DNA of 64,000 nucleotides from Warburgia ugandensis. Lineage: Eukaryota > Streptophyta > Magnoliopsida > Canellales > Canellaceae. Shown one piece after another: positions 1 to 13,278 of the stretch. The notes under the pieces were generated by a model. That model ran no database searches and was not told where the DNA came from. It saw only the letters and a list, made by a program, of their open reading frames with translations. Location of the stretch: contig CP141135.1 in the NCBI GenBank assembly GCA_035236585.1, forward strand, positions 74,687,057-74,751,056, written 5' to 3'. How positions within the stretch are numbered: position 1 is the first letter of the stretch; every line of letters begins with the position of its first letter. Position numbers and translations under genes: made by a program.

Positions 1-3000
1 TTATATCTTGCCACAAGTTGGGAAGCAAGATTGGTATCCAACTTTTGAAAAGAATCCCAGATAGTTTTTGGTTTTCTCTCAAACTCTGTAGCATCCCTAG
101 TAAAATTTCTTTTGTAACGCACAATAAATATTTGAGGCAAATCAGTAGGATCTTCAAATCTTCTAGGTCCACAAGCCTGATAACTGTTCTCTGAATGGAG
201 GTAAAAGAAACAATATTGCTGGTAGAAAGAAGAATTGGTTAGTCAATGACATTTATTGCAGTTGCAGAAAATAATAATTCAAAAACCAACTCACACATAT
301 TTCCATTATCTATGTTGCTTATGAAAAGTCAAGAATAGGAAACATGACAATTAAGCCTTGAGGCTCGCACATTGCGTGGTTGCTGATTGTCCCAGGCAAC
401 TGAAACAAACAGTTCAATTGGCATTTTGTACCATTTAAACAACTAAAGTTATCTTTACTTTTAATAAAGTATAGAACAGTGAGGGGCACCTAAACTAGGG
501 CTCGGATCAGATCAGTTCTTGGGAATCTGTGATCACACGGACCTTAGTCCAACCAGCAAAACATGGCCCAAAAGCACAAGTAGAAAAAGAGTGAGAGAGA
601 GTGGGAAGGGAAGGGAAGGCCAAATCATCACTATGACACTTTCTAGGTCAACATGGTCACTCACTTTTTGCTTAAAAATCTTCCAATTTGGTCTCATTCA
701 AAAGACAGCTCGCCAGGTGACTTTCGAAACATTAAAAATTACAAGTTTGAAGTTACAAGCAACTTAACAATGAAATGCTTAGCCGAAGACAACTTCAAGA
801 GATGCATTCATGCACATAAGTAGTCATGTAATGTTGGGTGTTGATGGAGGCTAGTGAACTAGATCACCATTACTTTCTAAAGCTGGTAAAAAGAAAACAT
901 TCAGGTGACACCAAAACAGAAAAGATAGATAAAAACAGAAAAAAGAAGAAAAGTGTGACTGTCATTAGCTTCCCATGGGAAAACAGGCATGCAACAAACA
1001 ACCTCATGGTTTTCCTGCATATCATCATTAGAAACTGAAAACAGGGACCTATTGAGGATCCAAATCAAGACAACCCAAGACACTGTTAAGTAACATTAAG
1101 TTACTTGGTTGGGCACTCAATCTTGTCCAAGATCAGCTGCCAATATGTAGCACATCAGATACAGAATCCATCGCATAGAAACAACTAGTTATTAAAAAAT
1201 TGTCTTTTCCTAAAAGCAGAATAACAAATAACAAACTTAAGTAAAAGCAAATGTAGAAAACAGACTTACTTTTTGGGCCTCTCCATCAAGCCATGCAAAT
1301 GTCAAACGCTTTTCTTTTAGTGCATCTGCAGCTGGTTTTCTAACTGAAAAGCTATCTTCATAAGGAGGATCTGACACAACATCATTTAATAATATATCTC
1401 GGGACCTGCGAATGGTCTATGAGAGTATCAGTTACAGGCTGTTCATTCTTAGTTGACAGGCCATGTTAATAATTGTGACAGAAAAGCGGTATTGCATATT
1501 TACGTGTAAATTCCACTAAAAATATCTCAAGGACTTATCTTTCAGTGCCATCAAATTAACTTAGTTAAGAGTCTCATAGCAGGCTAAGAAACACAGCTTA
1601 AGAGAGCTTACTTCGCGCATCATATTAAGTTCACGACTTGCTCTCCCAGCAAGAATCACACAGTACCAAGTTGCAGTACTATTTCGAGCACGGGAATAGC
1701 CTCTTGCATCACAGCCCAACTCCATAGAAGTAATGGTTCTTAACTGGGGAAGATCTGGAGAACAAGTACAACCAAAATGTGTATTAGACCTTCAATCTGG
1801 AAAGTATCATGTTCCGGTAGTCATGTCAAGCCTATCATTCTGCAGTTTTAAAACCTACAGAAGACATGAAGATTATACTTAGCAAAGCATTTTCATATGT
1901 GATACACAACACCCATAAACTGAAGTACAATGTCCCTGTATGCTGCAATCTACTCTATTAAAATTTTAGGGTTATAGAGTACTAATTCTAACTAGCAAGA
2001 CCACTTTGAAGCAATAATTGAAACCAGTATTTCAAATGTTGAAACTAGGAAGGCCCCTCCACTATACTTGTACCAGTCAAGTGGACCAAACCCAACTTCT
2101 AAACAAAATTCTGGGTCAACCTTTACTTTAGGAGTGGTACGAACTCCAAGTAGATCAATCATTAACCTATTAGCAAACCGGGTTCAACTTAGCAGCATGG
2201 CTTGAATAATGTTTGGGAAAAACATAAAAGAAATTACAAATAGAAGTAGATGACTCGTGCGTGAGTCGTTGACAGGTAGAAATGAAGAGAACCCTTCAAG
2301 CATGCAATGGAAAGAACTTAGCTGAAAAAAAAGTATGGTCTTAAAAGTATTGGGTAGCTGAATAATGCCATAAGGTTTGTCAAATTGTCAGAACAATGAT
2401 AAAGATCTTTCATATATCTCAAATATGCGTCTTTATTCACTTTCCAGCCAAAGTTTCCAACATTTATTGGCTACTAAAAAAAATTTCTTTTCATTGTGGC
2501 TGAAACAAACCAGAAGATCACAAGAACAATGCAAAAGCCATTAATAGATATTATGGTTTTAGTTGTCGTCATGTGACCTTGAGGTCACAGGTTCAAGGCG
2601 TGGAATCAGCCTCTTGCAAAATGCAAGGTAAGGCTGCCTACTATAGGCCATTGTGGTCCACCCCTTCCCCAGACCCTGCATAGGCAGGAGCTTCGTGCAC
2701 CGGGCTGCCCTTTTTTTGGGTTTTTTTTTGTATGGTTTTAGTCATACTTAATCTAATATAACAGTAGCACTGATCCTCACCATGGTATTTGTTTAGTTCC
2801 ATCGCATCAAAAAACCATGAACTGTTGAAGGTTCCTGAAACAGTCAGTGGAAAGGCTTGTTTGTTGAACCCAAAGAAACTTCTCATCCCACGGGAAGACA
2901 ACAAAAGGAAAGAAACAAAGAATAGTATCAGACCATGATGCACAACAGGTTTTACACCCTGATCTCTTAGAAATACAATGGCTGGGGCAGACTCCACTCC

Positions 3001-6000
3001 AAACCTGTTAAGAAGAACAAAAAAATTTTAAGCCATTACTCGTTTGGTTGGGTGAGTCTTTAATATCACAACAACAAGATAATATATTATGCATAAGAAA
3101 TTTTGACCATCATTAGATATAAACAGATGGTATTTGGAGGTCATGTCAACAGAGAAAACAATAGTAAATGAGAATCAGGGAATGAGAAATGACTAAAGTT
3201 GCACTAGATTGTTAAATTCATGAGAAACATTTTTATCTATGGAGAAAAATCAAGTGTGTCTGTGATTCTTATCAGTTAGGTCAACATAAGCCCCTACTAC
3301 AACAGATATGTTTACTTCAAAAGATTCAGTTTGCTAACGATGTTATTTCCTAATAAAATGAGCAACGATGACGTTCTGAACAAGTACAAAATGATAAACA
3401 TTCAAACTTCTTTGAAACATAATCTATACATGTATTAATATGTAATATAAATGAAAATTTTATATGTATCTTTAGCTTAATATGCTTGTTATTCATACAA
3501 GTAAGAATTTTAAACATAGATTAAGGATATATTTTGTCTTTACACATGGAGATGCCCACAGAGAGCAATTGGTGGATATTTTAGCAGGAATCAGCACAAA
3601 GCAGTAGGTGATGAAGCAGAAAAGAAGTATTAGGTGATCAAAGAGGGTAATAGTGCAATACCTATATATGATGCTAAAAGTTTGCATTATCATCGTGACT
3701 GGAAACACTTTTTAAGATTGTTATGAGGTTTTCAACCAAACTATTCATCAAGAAAAGAAATTTTATCTAAGCATCACTATTGGAATTGGGCATGCAAGGG
3801 AACTAGCCCTCCCTTGTTGTCTTGCCTTCTTATGTTTTTCGTATTTATAGAGTAAAGAATGTTCCTCTACCACGCAGTAAACATTCTCTCTTCCACCAAA
3901 TGCATCCCCAAATAAACTGAAACCTGTAAGTACCTCCACTTTACTACTAAAGGGCCCAGAGATGGACATGGTAATTTCGGCCAAATATGATTGCAGAAAC
4001 ACTCCCACCCTTCCAGCTCACTAATACAAGATTAAGTTTGATTATTTGAGATGGAAAGGAACCCATCTCGCATTCAGTTACAACTAGGTTCCCACCCAAA
4101 CTGCCATTCAAAAAAATAAAAAACAAAAAGAAAGAGAACCTAGGTCTCAACCCATATTGATAACCTCCCAATTCCTTCAAAGCTCATGAAATTATAAGCA
4201 TCCCTCATTTCGTCTGACTCAATTTAAAATTGTGCATTCTAACTCCAAGTAAGCTTAGGAGTTATGTCTTTCTCAATAAAGGTTTTGGTCTCTTTCCTTA
4301 GAAAATCAATAACCGTTAAAGGGACCATGATTCAACAATATCCATCGGTAAGTCCACTTGACAAGGAGAGAGAAGGAAATAGGAAATACCCCAAGCTTAC
4401 TAACCAATGGATGATGGCACTTCAAACTTTCATGAAAACTAAGCACTGGATATGAAAATGGTTTGCTTTTACAAATTGCACACAGGTCAAGTCAAATGGA
4501 AACAATTCCTCCTGAGGAAGTCTGTACTCTTTATCTTTTGAAGTACCTCCATCCAAAAGCTTGAGTTCTCCTTATGTGGTTCCAAGAAAAGGACAATCTC
4601 TCTTCCAGCAATAAGATTATAGAAGAAAGAAGATACATAGAAAACCCAATGGATCTAGAATGCAAGTCATCAATACAACATCGTCAGGAGTGTGTAGACC
4701 TCATTGGGACAACGTAAATAACTCATTATCTTTGAGGTATTGATTCATGATCACCAAGAGATCTTTACTTCCAGTAAGTGAAAATGGACTCTGTTCCTTC
4801 CTACTCCTGAATGGCATGGCATATTCAGACTTCTCCAACCATAAACCTTCAAGAATCTAACCCTTGCCCTGCCCTACCTTGTATCTCACAATGGAAAGAA
4901 TACTTTCCAAATACTGAAACACAACATCCTGTCAAAGCCAGCACTAAATAATTCTTTTCTCCTGGACCCAGACAACCCGTAGTTCCAGGTAATTTATGAA
5001 AAATCTCCTGGCTATACTCAGTTTCTTGCTTGTTAGGCTACAGAAAAACAAGCAAATCCCTGGCAAGGACCACATGGCACGTATCACAAAGAACTTATCA
5101 AGTTTTGAATCAAATGATTTTCCTTTTTATGTAGCAAAATCTTACTCATATCAACAGAAACAGAATATACAAAGCATAGTGGATAAGAGAAAGATACAAG
5201 TGGTCTAAGAACTCCAATCATTATAAAATATAAAATTAAGTAAATACCCTTGACTAGAAAACTCCGCCAACGCTGGTCCCAAGCCCGGATGAAAAAGGAG
5301 GAGGGTCTTAAGTTAGGTGCCAGCCGGCAAGGGAGAAGTTGAAGATGATTCTGTTATTTCTTTCTTACAAATAAATATGCATTTGTATATTAGTTTGTGA
5401 GGAAGAAATGAAAATCATCTCCAGCTTCTTAAAATACGGCCACCCTTGCATCAGGTTGCCAGCCGGCAAGGGTTTAGCTGAAGATGATTTTTGTTATTTC
5501 TTTTATGCTTGCAAATGAATATGCATTTATATATTAGTTAGTAAGGAAGAAATGAAAATCATCTTCAGCTTTTTAAAACTACGGCAACCCAAACATGACA
5601 TGAATCGAAAACAGACATTCCCTCAAGCTAGGGCGTTCCCCATAAGCAACGTGCTGCATCGGATCTCGGGTGTAGCGAAAAGTGGGCAAGGGCTGCTAGA
5701 GCGTCTCCTCGGAAGCGACGTGCTGCATCAAAACCCAGGTGCAGTGAAAAGTGGACATAGGTTCATACCATAGAGGTTGAGAAAGGCGGTAGTAAATAGG
5801 GTATCTCCAGAACATAAGATTTGCATCGCTACATGGAATATAGAGACATTGACAGGTAAGAGTTTGGAGTTAGTAGACACAATGAAACATAGGAGAGTCA
5901 ACATCACTTGTATCCAAGAAACCATGTGGAAAGAGGCTAAAGCTAGAGAAATAGATGGTATAAATTATGGTACGTAGGAAAGGAAAATAACAAAAATGGC

Positions 6001-9000
6001 ATAGGAATAACAGTGGGTAAGGAATTAAAGGATAAAGTTGTAGACGTTAAAAGAATTAGTGATAGAATTATAATAATAATAATAATTGTTCTAGGACAGC
6101 AGATGATAAATGTTATAAGTGCATATGCACCACAAGTAGGGTTACAAGATATAATCAAGAGACAGTTTTAAGAAGATATGGAGGGAGCCATACAAGAAAT
6201 TCCCAACACTGAGAGGATATTTATAGGAGTAAACTTAAATGGCCATGTAGGAAAAGATACGGAAGGATATAATACAATACACGGAGGGTATAGTATAGGT
6301 GAACGAAATGAGATGGGGGAGAATATCCTCGATTTTGCTTTGTCATATAACCTGTCCATTGCAAATACACTCTTTAAGAAAGGGGGTGAACACTTAATAA
6401 CCTTTAAAAGTGGACTTCATAAAAGCCAAATAGACTTTTTTCTACTTAGGAATAATGAACGATCTATATGTAACGATTGTAAGGTGATACCTGGTGAGAG
6501 TTTAACCTCACAACATAGGTTAATGGTTATGGATATCCATATAAAAAGATGGAGTAAAAGAATTGAACTTAATACACATCCAAAAACTAAGTGGTGGAAC
6601 TTAAAAGGAGAGAAAATAACCTCATTCAAAAATAAGTTGATGGTAGAAGGAAATTGGAACTATGAAGCAGTAAATACCATGTGGACTAATATGGCTGAGT
6701 CCATTAAGAAAGTGGCAAAAGATGTCTTAGGAGTATCTAAAGGTAAAAGGCTATTAGCAAAGGAAACATGGTGGTGGAGTGAAACAGTCCAAAAAGTTAT
6801 TAAAGAAAAACAGATGCGTTTTAAAGCTTAATAGAAGATTAGAAATAATGAAAACTATGAACAATATAAGAATGCTAAAAACGCTGCTAAGAGAATAGTA
6901 AGTGAGGCTAAACTTAAAGTATATGATGAGCTCTATAATAAATTAGGAACAAAAGAAGGTGAGAAAGATGTGTTTAAACTTGCAAAAGTAAGAGAATAGA
7001 AAGGTAAGGACTTAGATCATGTTAAGTGTATTAGAAGCGATGATCAAAGGGCATTAGTCAAAGAAGATGAGATCAAACAAAGGTGGGAAACATACTTTCA
7101 AAAATTATTAAATGACAATGGCTCTGAGAATATAGGGATTGAATAACATTGGATATTATAAATATGAACGTAGGATTAGAATACCTGAAGTAAAAGAGGC
7201 CTTGAAAAAGATGAAATCAGGAAAGGCCATGGGGCCTGATGGTGTACCAATAGAGGTTTGGAAGCATATGGGAGATATTGGGATAGTTTGGTTGACCAAG
7301 TTGTTTAACAAGATTATAAAATCAAAGAAAATGCCTGATGAGTGAAGGAAACGCTCTATTGTACCAATCTATAAGAATAAAGGTGACATTCAGAGCTGCA
7401 CTAATTATCAAGAGATCAAACTTATGAGCCACACTATGAAACTTTTTGAAAGAGTGATTGAGAAGAGGCTACGACATGAAACAAGTGTATCGGAGAATCA
7501 GTTTGGTTTCATGCCTAGGAGGTCTACCATGAAAGCTATTTTCTTGCTAAGACAATTAGTAGAGAAATATAGGGAAAAGAGGAAAGACCTACATATGGTC
7601 TTTATCGATTTAGAGAAAGCTTATGATAGAGTCCCTAGAGAGTTAATATGGAGGGTGTTTGGTGGTAAGGGGGTTTCTCAGGGGTATATAGACATAATTA
7701 AAGATATATATGAGGGAGCGATAACAAATGTTAAGACCACTAGTGGCATGACTGGTGATTTTCCTGTCACTGTATGATTGCACTAAGGATCGGCATTGAG
7801 TCCATACCTCTTCACATTAGTTATGGATGAGTTAACAAAACATTTGCACGAGGAGATCCCCTGGTGCATGCTATTTGCAGATGATAGTCTTACTTGATGA
7901 GACAACGGAGGGTGTAAACATAAAGGTAGAGTTATGGAGAGAAGCATTAGAATCTAAAGGATTTAAAATTAGCCGAACTAAGACAAAATATATGGAATGT
8001 AATTTTAGCAAGGAGTAGAAGTGGAACACCAGTCAAGATTGATAACCAAGAAGTCACCATGAAAGACCTCTTTCGGTACTTAGGATCATTGATCCATGAG
8101 AGTGGAGAGATTGAGAGGGAGGTTACTCAGAAAATCCAAGCGGGTTGGAACAAATGGAGATGTGCATCTGGAGTTTTATGTGATCGACGGGTGCCACTCA
8201 AACTAAAAGGAAAATTCTATAGGATGGCTATAAGGCCGGCCATGCTCTATGGATCAAGAGTGTTGGCCAGTTAAGGAACATGATAATCATAGGATGAGCG
8301 TCGCAGAAATGAGGATGATGAGATGGATGAGTGGTAAGATAAGAAAGGACAGAATTAGAAATGAAAATATTAGAGGAAATTTAGGGGTAGCACCAATAGG
8401 TAATAAGATGAGGGAGATTAGACTTAGATGGTTTAGACATGTCCAAAAGAGACCAACAACGGCACCAGTTAGAAGGAGTGAGGAAATACAAGTAGAAGGT
8501 TCTAAAAGGACAAGGGGAAGGCCCAAAAGAACGTGGATAGAAGTGGTGAGGAAAGATTTAAAAACTTTGGGACTAAATGAAACCATGATATTTAATAGAG
8601 TGGAATGGAGGAATAAGATTCATGTGGCCGACCCCTAATTGGGATAAGGTCTTGGTGATGATGATGATGATGATGATGACCCTTGACTAGAAGTTTCAAC
8701 CACAAAATAATATGATAATTACAGGTGCTATAGATTGAGGTACTGTTTTCTATTTACTGGAGCTTTGATTGAACAAATTCAGCAGAAAATACAGAAATGC
8801 AAGTATTAACAGGAGAATCAGCAGTCTTTACTTAACCACGACCACAGATCTTAAGGAGATTTAGTTAGCACTGAATAATATATCCACTTACATGTTCCAC
8901 CAAATGGAAGCATCCTCTTCTTGCCACAGCACATAAGCAAAAGAGGCATAAGCCCAGTAGTCCCTAGCAGCTTTTCGCAAGAATGGAGCTGCACGCTCCC

Positions 9001-12000
9001 CTGTTCTGGAGAAGCAAATAACTTTCACCTGAGCCAAAAGTTTTACAGACAGTGAGAATAACGAGAAAAAGAGGAGCACATACAGGTGTTATAAGCTATA
9101 ACATGAATTGACAAAGCCAGAGGAATAAAACTAGAAACCAAATTTACAGAGAGTATATAAAATTGATTTACGATTGTAAATTAGTCCAACTCCTTCACAG
9201 TAATTGTATGTATTGGAGAAGATGTAAAGATAAAGGTCAACCAGTCCTCTACTATCAAAAGTGACTCCGGTTGATTGTACTTGTTTCCTTTTCCAGTTTA
9301 ATTTAACCTTGAGTTGAGTTCCAACTTAAATATTTGTGGAAAGCCATATTTGGGTCAAACAACCATTTATCAGCATATGTAATAAGTTACATAGCCTTGA
9401 ATTTTTTTGAACCATCTTACACCACGACCTTCACAAGAAAAGATCAATTAAGTTGAGGAAGCAAACAGAGTTAACAACTACTGCATGTCCATAGCAGGAT
9501 AACCTTCAGTTTCTTATAGACTATGTTCAAATCTGTTTTACATTGTTAATACATCTGAAAGTAGAATGGACAGAAATGGATTTGACAGGATTTCTGTCAT
9601 TCATATTGATATTACTCTACTGGAATTTCTATCTTTTAAGCTCCTGCAAGTTTTATTCGTTCACCTATCTGGATATACCAAGACAGATGGAGAGCTAAAG
9701 AGACTACTATGACATATTTTGTCATGGATGGAGCAAGCTCTTCTATTTGATAAATGGTTTCACTCTGTCTATCTGGTTCATCCAGTGGAGAACTCAAGAT
9801 CGAAGGAATGGTGAATAGTCTATCAATATCAACAACAATAACAATAACAGGAACAACAACAACAACGATAACAATAACAATGATGATATTTAAGAAACTT
9901 CAAGTATTGATATTTAAGAAATAGAAAAGATATAGATTAATTGATGACCATACACTTGAATGGGAGATACAAACTAATTAATGAAGGAAAAGACAAGATC
10001 AAGTTTCGAAATATAGAGATGGATCCTGTCATAGAAACACATATTGAGTACACCCAAGATCACCTAGAAATAATAAGATCACAACAAATAGGCTTATCCG
10101 CCAAAATTGTACTGCCATCATCTAAAAAGTGTGCTCCTTAATTTGCTTATCTGCCAAAATTGTACTGTAACAATCCAGTTATAACTAAATACTATAATAA
10201 ATTTAACTGGTTGGTTGAACATCTGTTCTATCTGGAATAAAGGTGACTGATTCAAGTACAATAGAATGCATTCAAAAAGAGACAACAAATTATAGTACCA
10301 ATACTGTTGGAAAGAAATGATTTTGTACCTTATGTTGTCCACTTTTAACCATGAAATTTTGCACCTGCAATTTGAAATATAGTTCCATATCACTTTGTCT
10401 ACAAGAATGCAGGACAAACTAGTAAAGTGTTAAGTCTACGAGCAAGTCAGGCAATCCAGAGATGCAATGCGAAGTGAATACTAACCATACATTAGTTGTT
10501 CTCTTAATAAAAGATACAAATGGAAATCAACAACATGGTTTTTCCAACACTGTTCAGTCACATCTCAAAATAAGATAGGGATATCTTTTACTCCCAAGAG
10601 AAGGGAGAGAAAAAAAGGTAAAAATGCTATTCCTCTGTCTAAAGTATAAGTAGTTGTTCAAAACTAGGATAAGAATATAGAGCGGGGGAATATTCAAAAG
10701 ACATCTTCAATTATATGGGTTGAAAACAGGTTCCAACAACTTACCAATGACTCCTTGGAGTAGTAAAGAATCCTAGGTAACCCATTTATGCTTGTTGCAA
10801 CCCAATCAACAACTGCATCAGCAGAAAGCTCCTCTTCATACCTGATACATGAAAACTAAAGCAAATATCAAATGCACAAGTGACCATTTATATTACTGGA
10901 GTAACAAAATTGACGGACAGGAAAATATCTGTAAGATAATGCAAGTCACCTACTGCTTCTATTCATATGAATAATAAATGAAACTTGGCATAAACTCACC
11001 TAACAAGACAATCTGAGCTTCTACAACCTGCAGGAAATGCAACAAGGGAAGGGAGGCCTGCATTGTTTATAAATAATCAGGTTCTAACCTAAATATATAT
11101 AGGCAGACATACAGCTAAGAAGGTTTCATTTGAAACAGCTCGCAATAGATGAAATTGGTCACTGAAAAGACTATTTCAGCATACAGAAAGAAGAAAATGA
11201 ATAACTTCCAGCAAGATATTTGCTAGAAGAAGTTTATATTACTTGTATGCCCCTTAGGCCTTCTTGGAGCTTAATAAAATGAAAGGTCTTCATTCAAACT
11301 CTAGAATGCTGCTAACTCCAAATTAGGAAGAGCACACTCACATCAGCAAACTGCAATACAGCTTGAGATCCTAGAATCAGATAGATAAATTGAAAGTTCC
11401 AACTACAAATCACATGCCAGTGAGTATGCAAGCTCTCGTGCAGCATATAAATTACCAGGCTGCACTTCTGACATCTCTATAGCCATAACTCAAGCAAAGC
11501 ACCAGATTCATGTTTGCAAACATGATGGTTGAATGTGGGCAAAGGATATACATAGGCAACTGAATTCCCAAATTCCTCTGTAGAGTAAGAACTAGAAGCA
11601 TGAGTTTCATGAATTCATAAAGAGATAAATGCACCCATAAAGAGTTTTAAGTGAGCTTATTGACTTACTACAAGATGACTCAAACATCTTTGTCACGAGA
11701 CTGCACAACTATGTGTACAAGGCTTGAATTCTATATTAAACATTGAGACTGAAGATAACCTGGAATCAAACTTAATAGAACTCTCAAATTTAACATAACT
11801 TTAAAACTGGAGGAAGATTTCAACTTTTGTTATTTTTCCTTTTTTTTCTTTTCTCATTTTGGTCTATGTCAAACAAAAAAAGGATTTAGGTAAGATCAGA
11901 GCTCACAAACAGACACACAAAAGCAAACCCCAACTTATTCGTGCACAAGTTCAGTGCTAACACATGCATAGGCTTGACGACTCACATATAAATGCTTCTT

Positions 12001-13245
12001 CAGATACTATGTTACCTAATGTATTCATCTAGGTCATAAGTCTAAAAGCACCATGACGTGTAAATACAAAAGCATACGAGAAAGAACGGGGTTTGAGCTC
12101 TTAGCCAAATTGGTTAAGTGCCTTGTCTCACAATCAAGAGGCTGTGGGTTAAAATCCACTCGCAAAAATAAATATTGAAGTCTATAGTCTATAGCATACA
12201 CACTCGCTTATTAATTCAAAAAACAAGAACTCAGAAATGTGTCTGATAAGATAGTAAAATTGATACTGTAACAATGCTGTAAGGACAGGCATTACCATTT
12301 CGGAAGAAAGGTTGCCCAGTAAACCTCCTTTCTGCAAGGTAAGTGACAAGCTGAACTTCACCGAGTTCTACCATACCAGTGTTTGCCACCCCATCCAACA
12401 AACTATCTGGATATACACAAGGCAGATAAGTTTGTTAAACGAAGATGAAATACATAAGGCCAGATCCAACTTTCCCAAAGGATGATAAGCACAGCCAATC
12501 AGCACCACATACTGTGAGGAAAGTAAATTGAGAAGTGGGTATGACAGGGTAAAAGTTAGCAACGTCATATGCATTTCATTGTTACTTTACTTTCAAAATG
12601 CATAGCAACATAAATAGAGGCCCACGCTGAGACTTTTCAGATTCATTAAGTGACTACAAGATACAAAAGAAACAACTCGAGGTAGGCTATATATAGTGAG
12701 TTTTGTCATGTGGAACTGTCCCACATACAATCCCAACTAAGGTTCATAGACATCCATTAATTTGAGAATGCAGGCTAAGGATTATAGGCTTTTCAGCCAT
12801 TCATGTGATTTCTTTTGTTGGCACTTATCTGTCTATTTTGTACCACGACTATTTTTCTTGGCACTTAAGACCTTAGAAATTGCTCTTATTATATTTATAA
12901 GCTACAAACTCCACATGTGTGGTTTTATGATATTGTGGCCAGTCCCAAGTCCAAATAAAGGAGGAGGGTTGCATCAAGTTGCAGACAATGTAAAATCTTT
13001 TGGCAAATCCTATGTCATGAATCTAAAGACTAGGACATTCCCTCGGGGCTAGGGCTTTCCCTATAAGTGACATCCTGCATTGGAGCATGGATGCAGTGAG
13101 AAATGGGCAAGGGCTGCTAGGGTATTCCCCAATAAGCGCCACATTGCATCAAATCTCAAGTGCAATGGAAAATGGGCAAGGGGTGATAAAGCATTCTCTT
13201 AGAAGCAACGTGCTTCTTCAACTCAGGAGAATAAGATTCTTCATG

Positions 13246-13278
<33 letters not shown>

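Larger units (their letters stand above)
5260..8678 (+). mobile_element. RTE-clade LINE, nearly full length, antisense in the J-like gene
   Basis: The element is bounded by a 14-bp target duplication, acccttgactagaa, at 5246-5259 and 8679-8692, and ends in a short (gat)n tail rather than poly(A), as RTE elements do. In order it holds a 5' region with two hairpin units (5333-5570), two 5'UTR monomers of about 65 bases (5625-5760), an AP endonuclease region, reverse transcriptase, and a conserved RTE-like C-terminus ([15 protein letters not shown]). It sits in the intron between exons 12 and 13 (3005-8891) on the opposite strand. Reading frames carry stops and frameshifts, so it is not autonomous. 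Confidence 0.9.

Noticed and set aside
12101..12157. Working tRNA gene
   Set aside because: B box lacks the ttcga core and the acceptor stem does not pair well.
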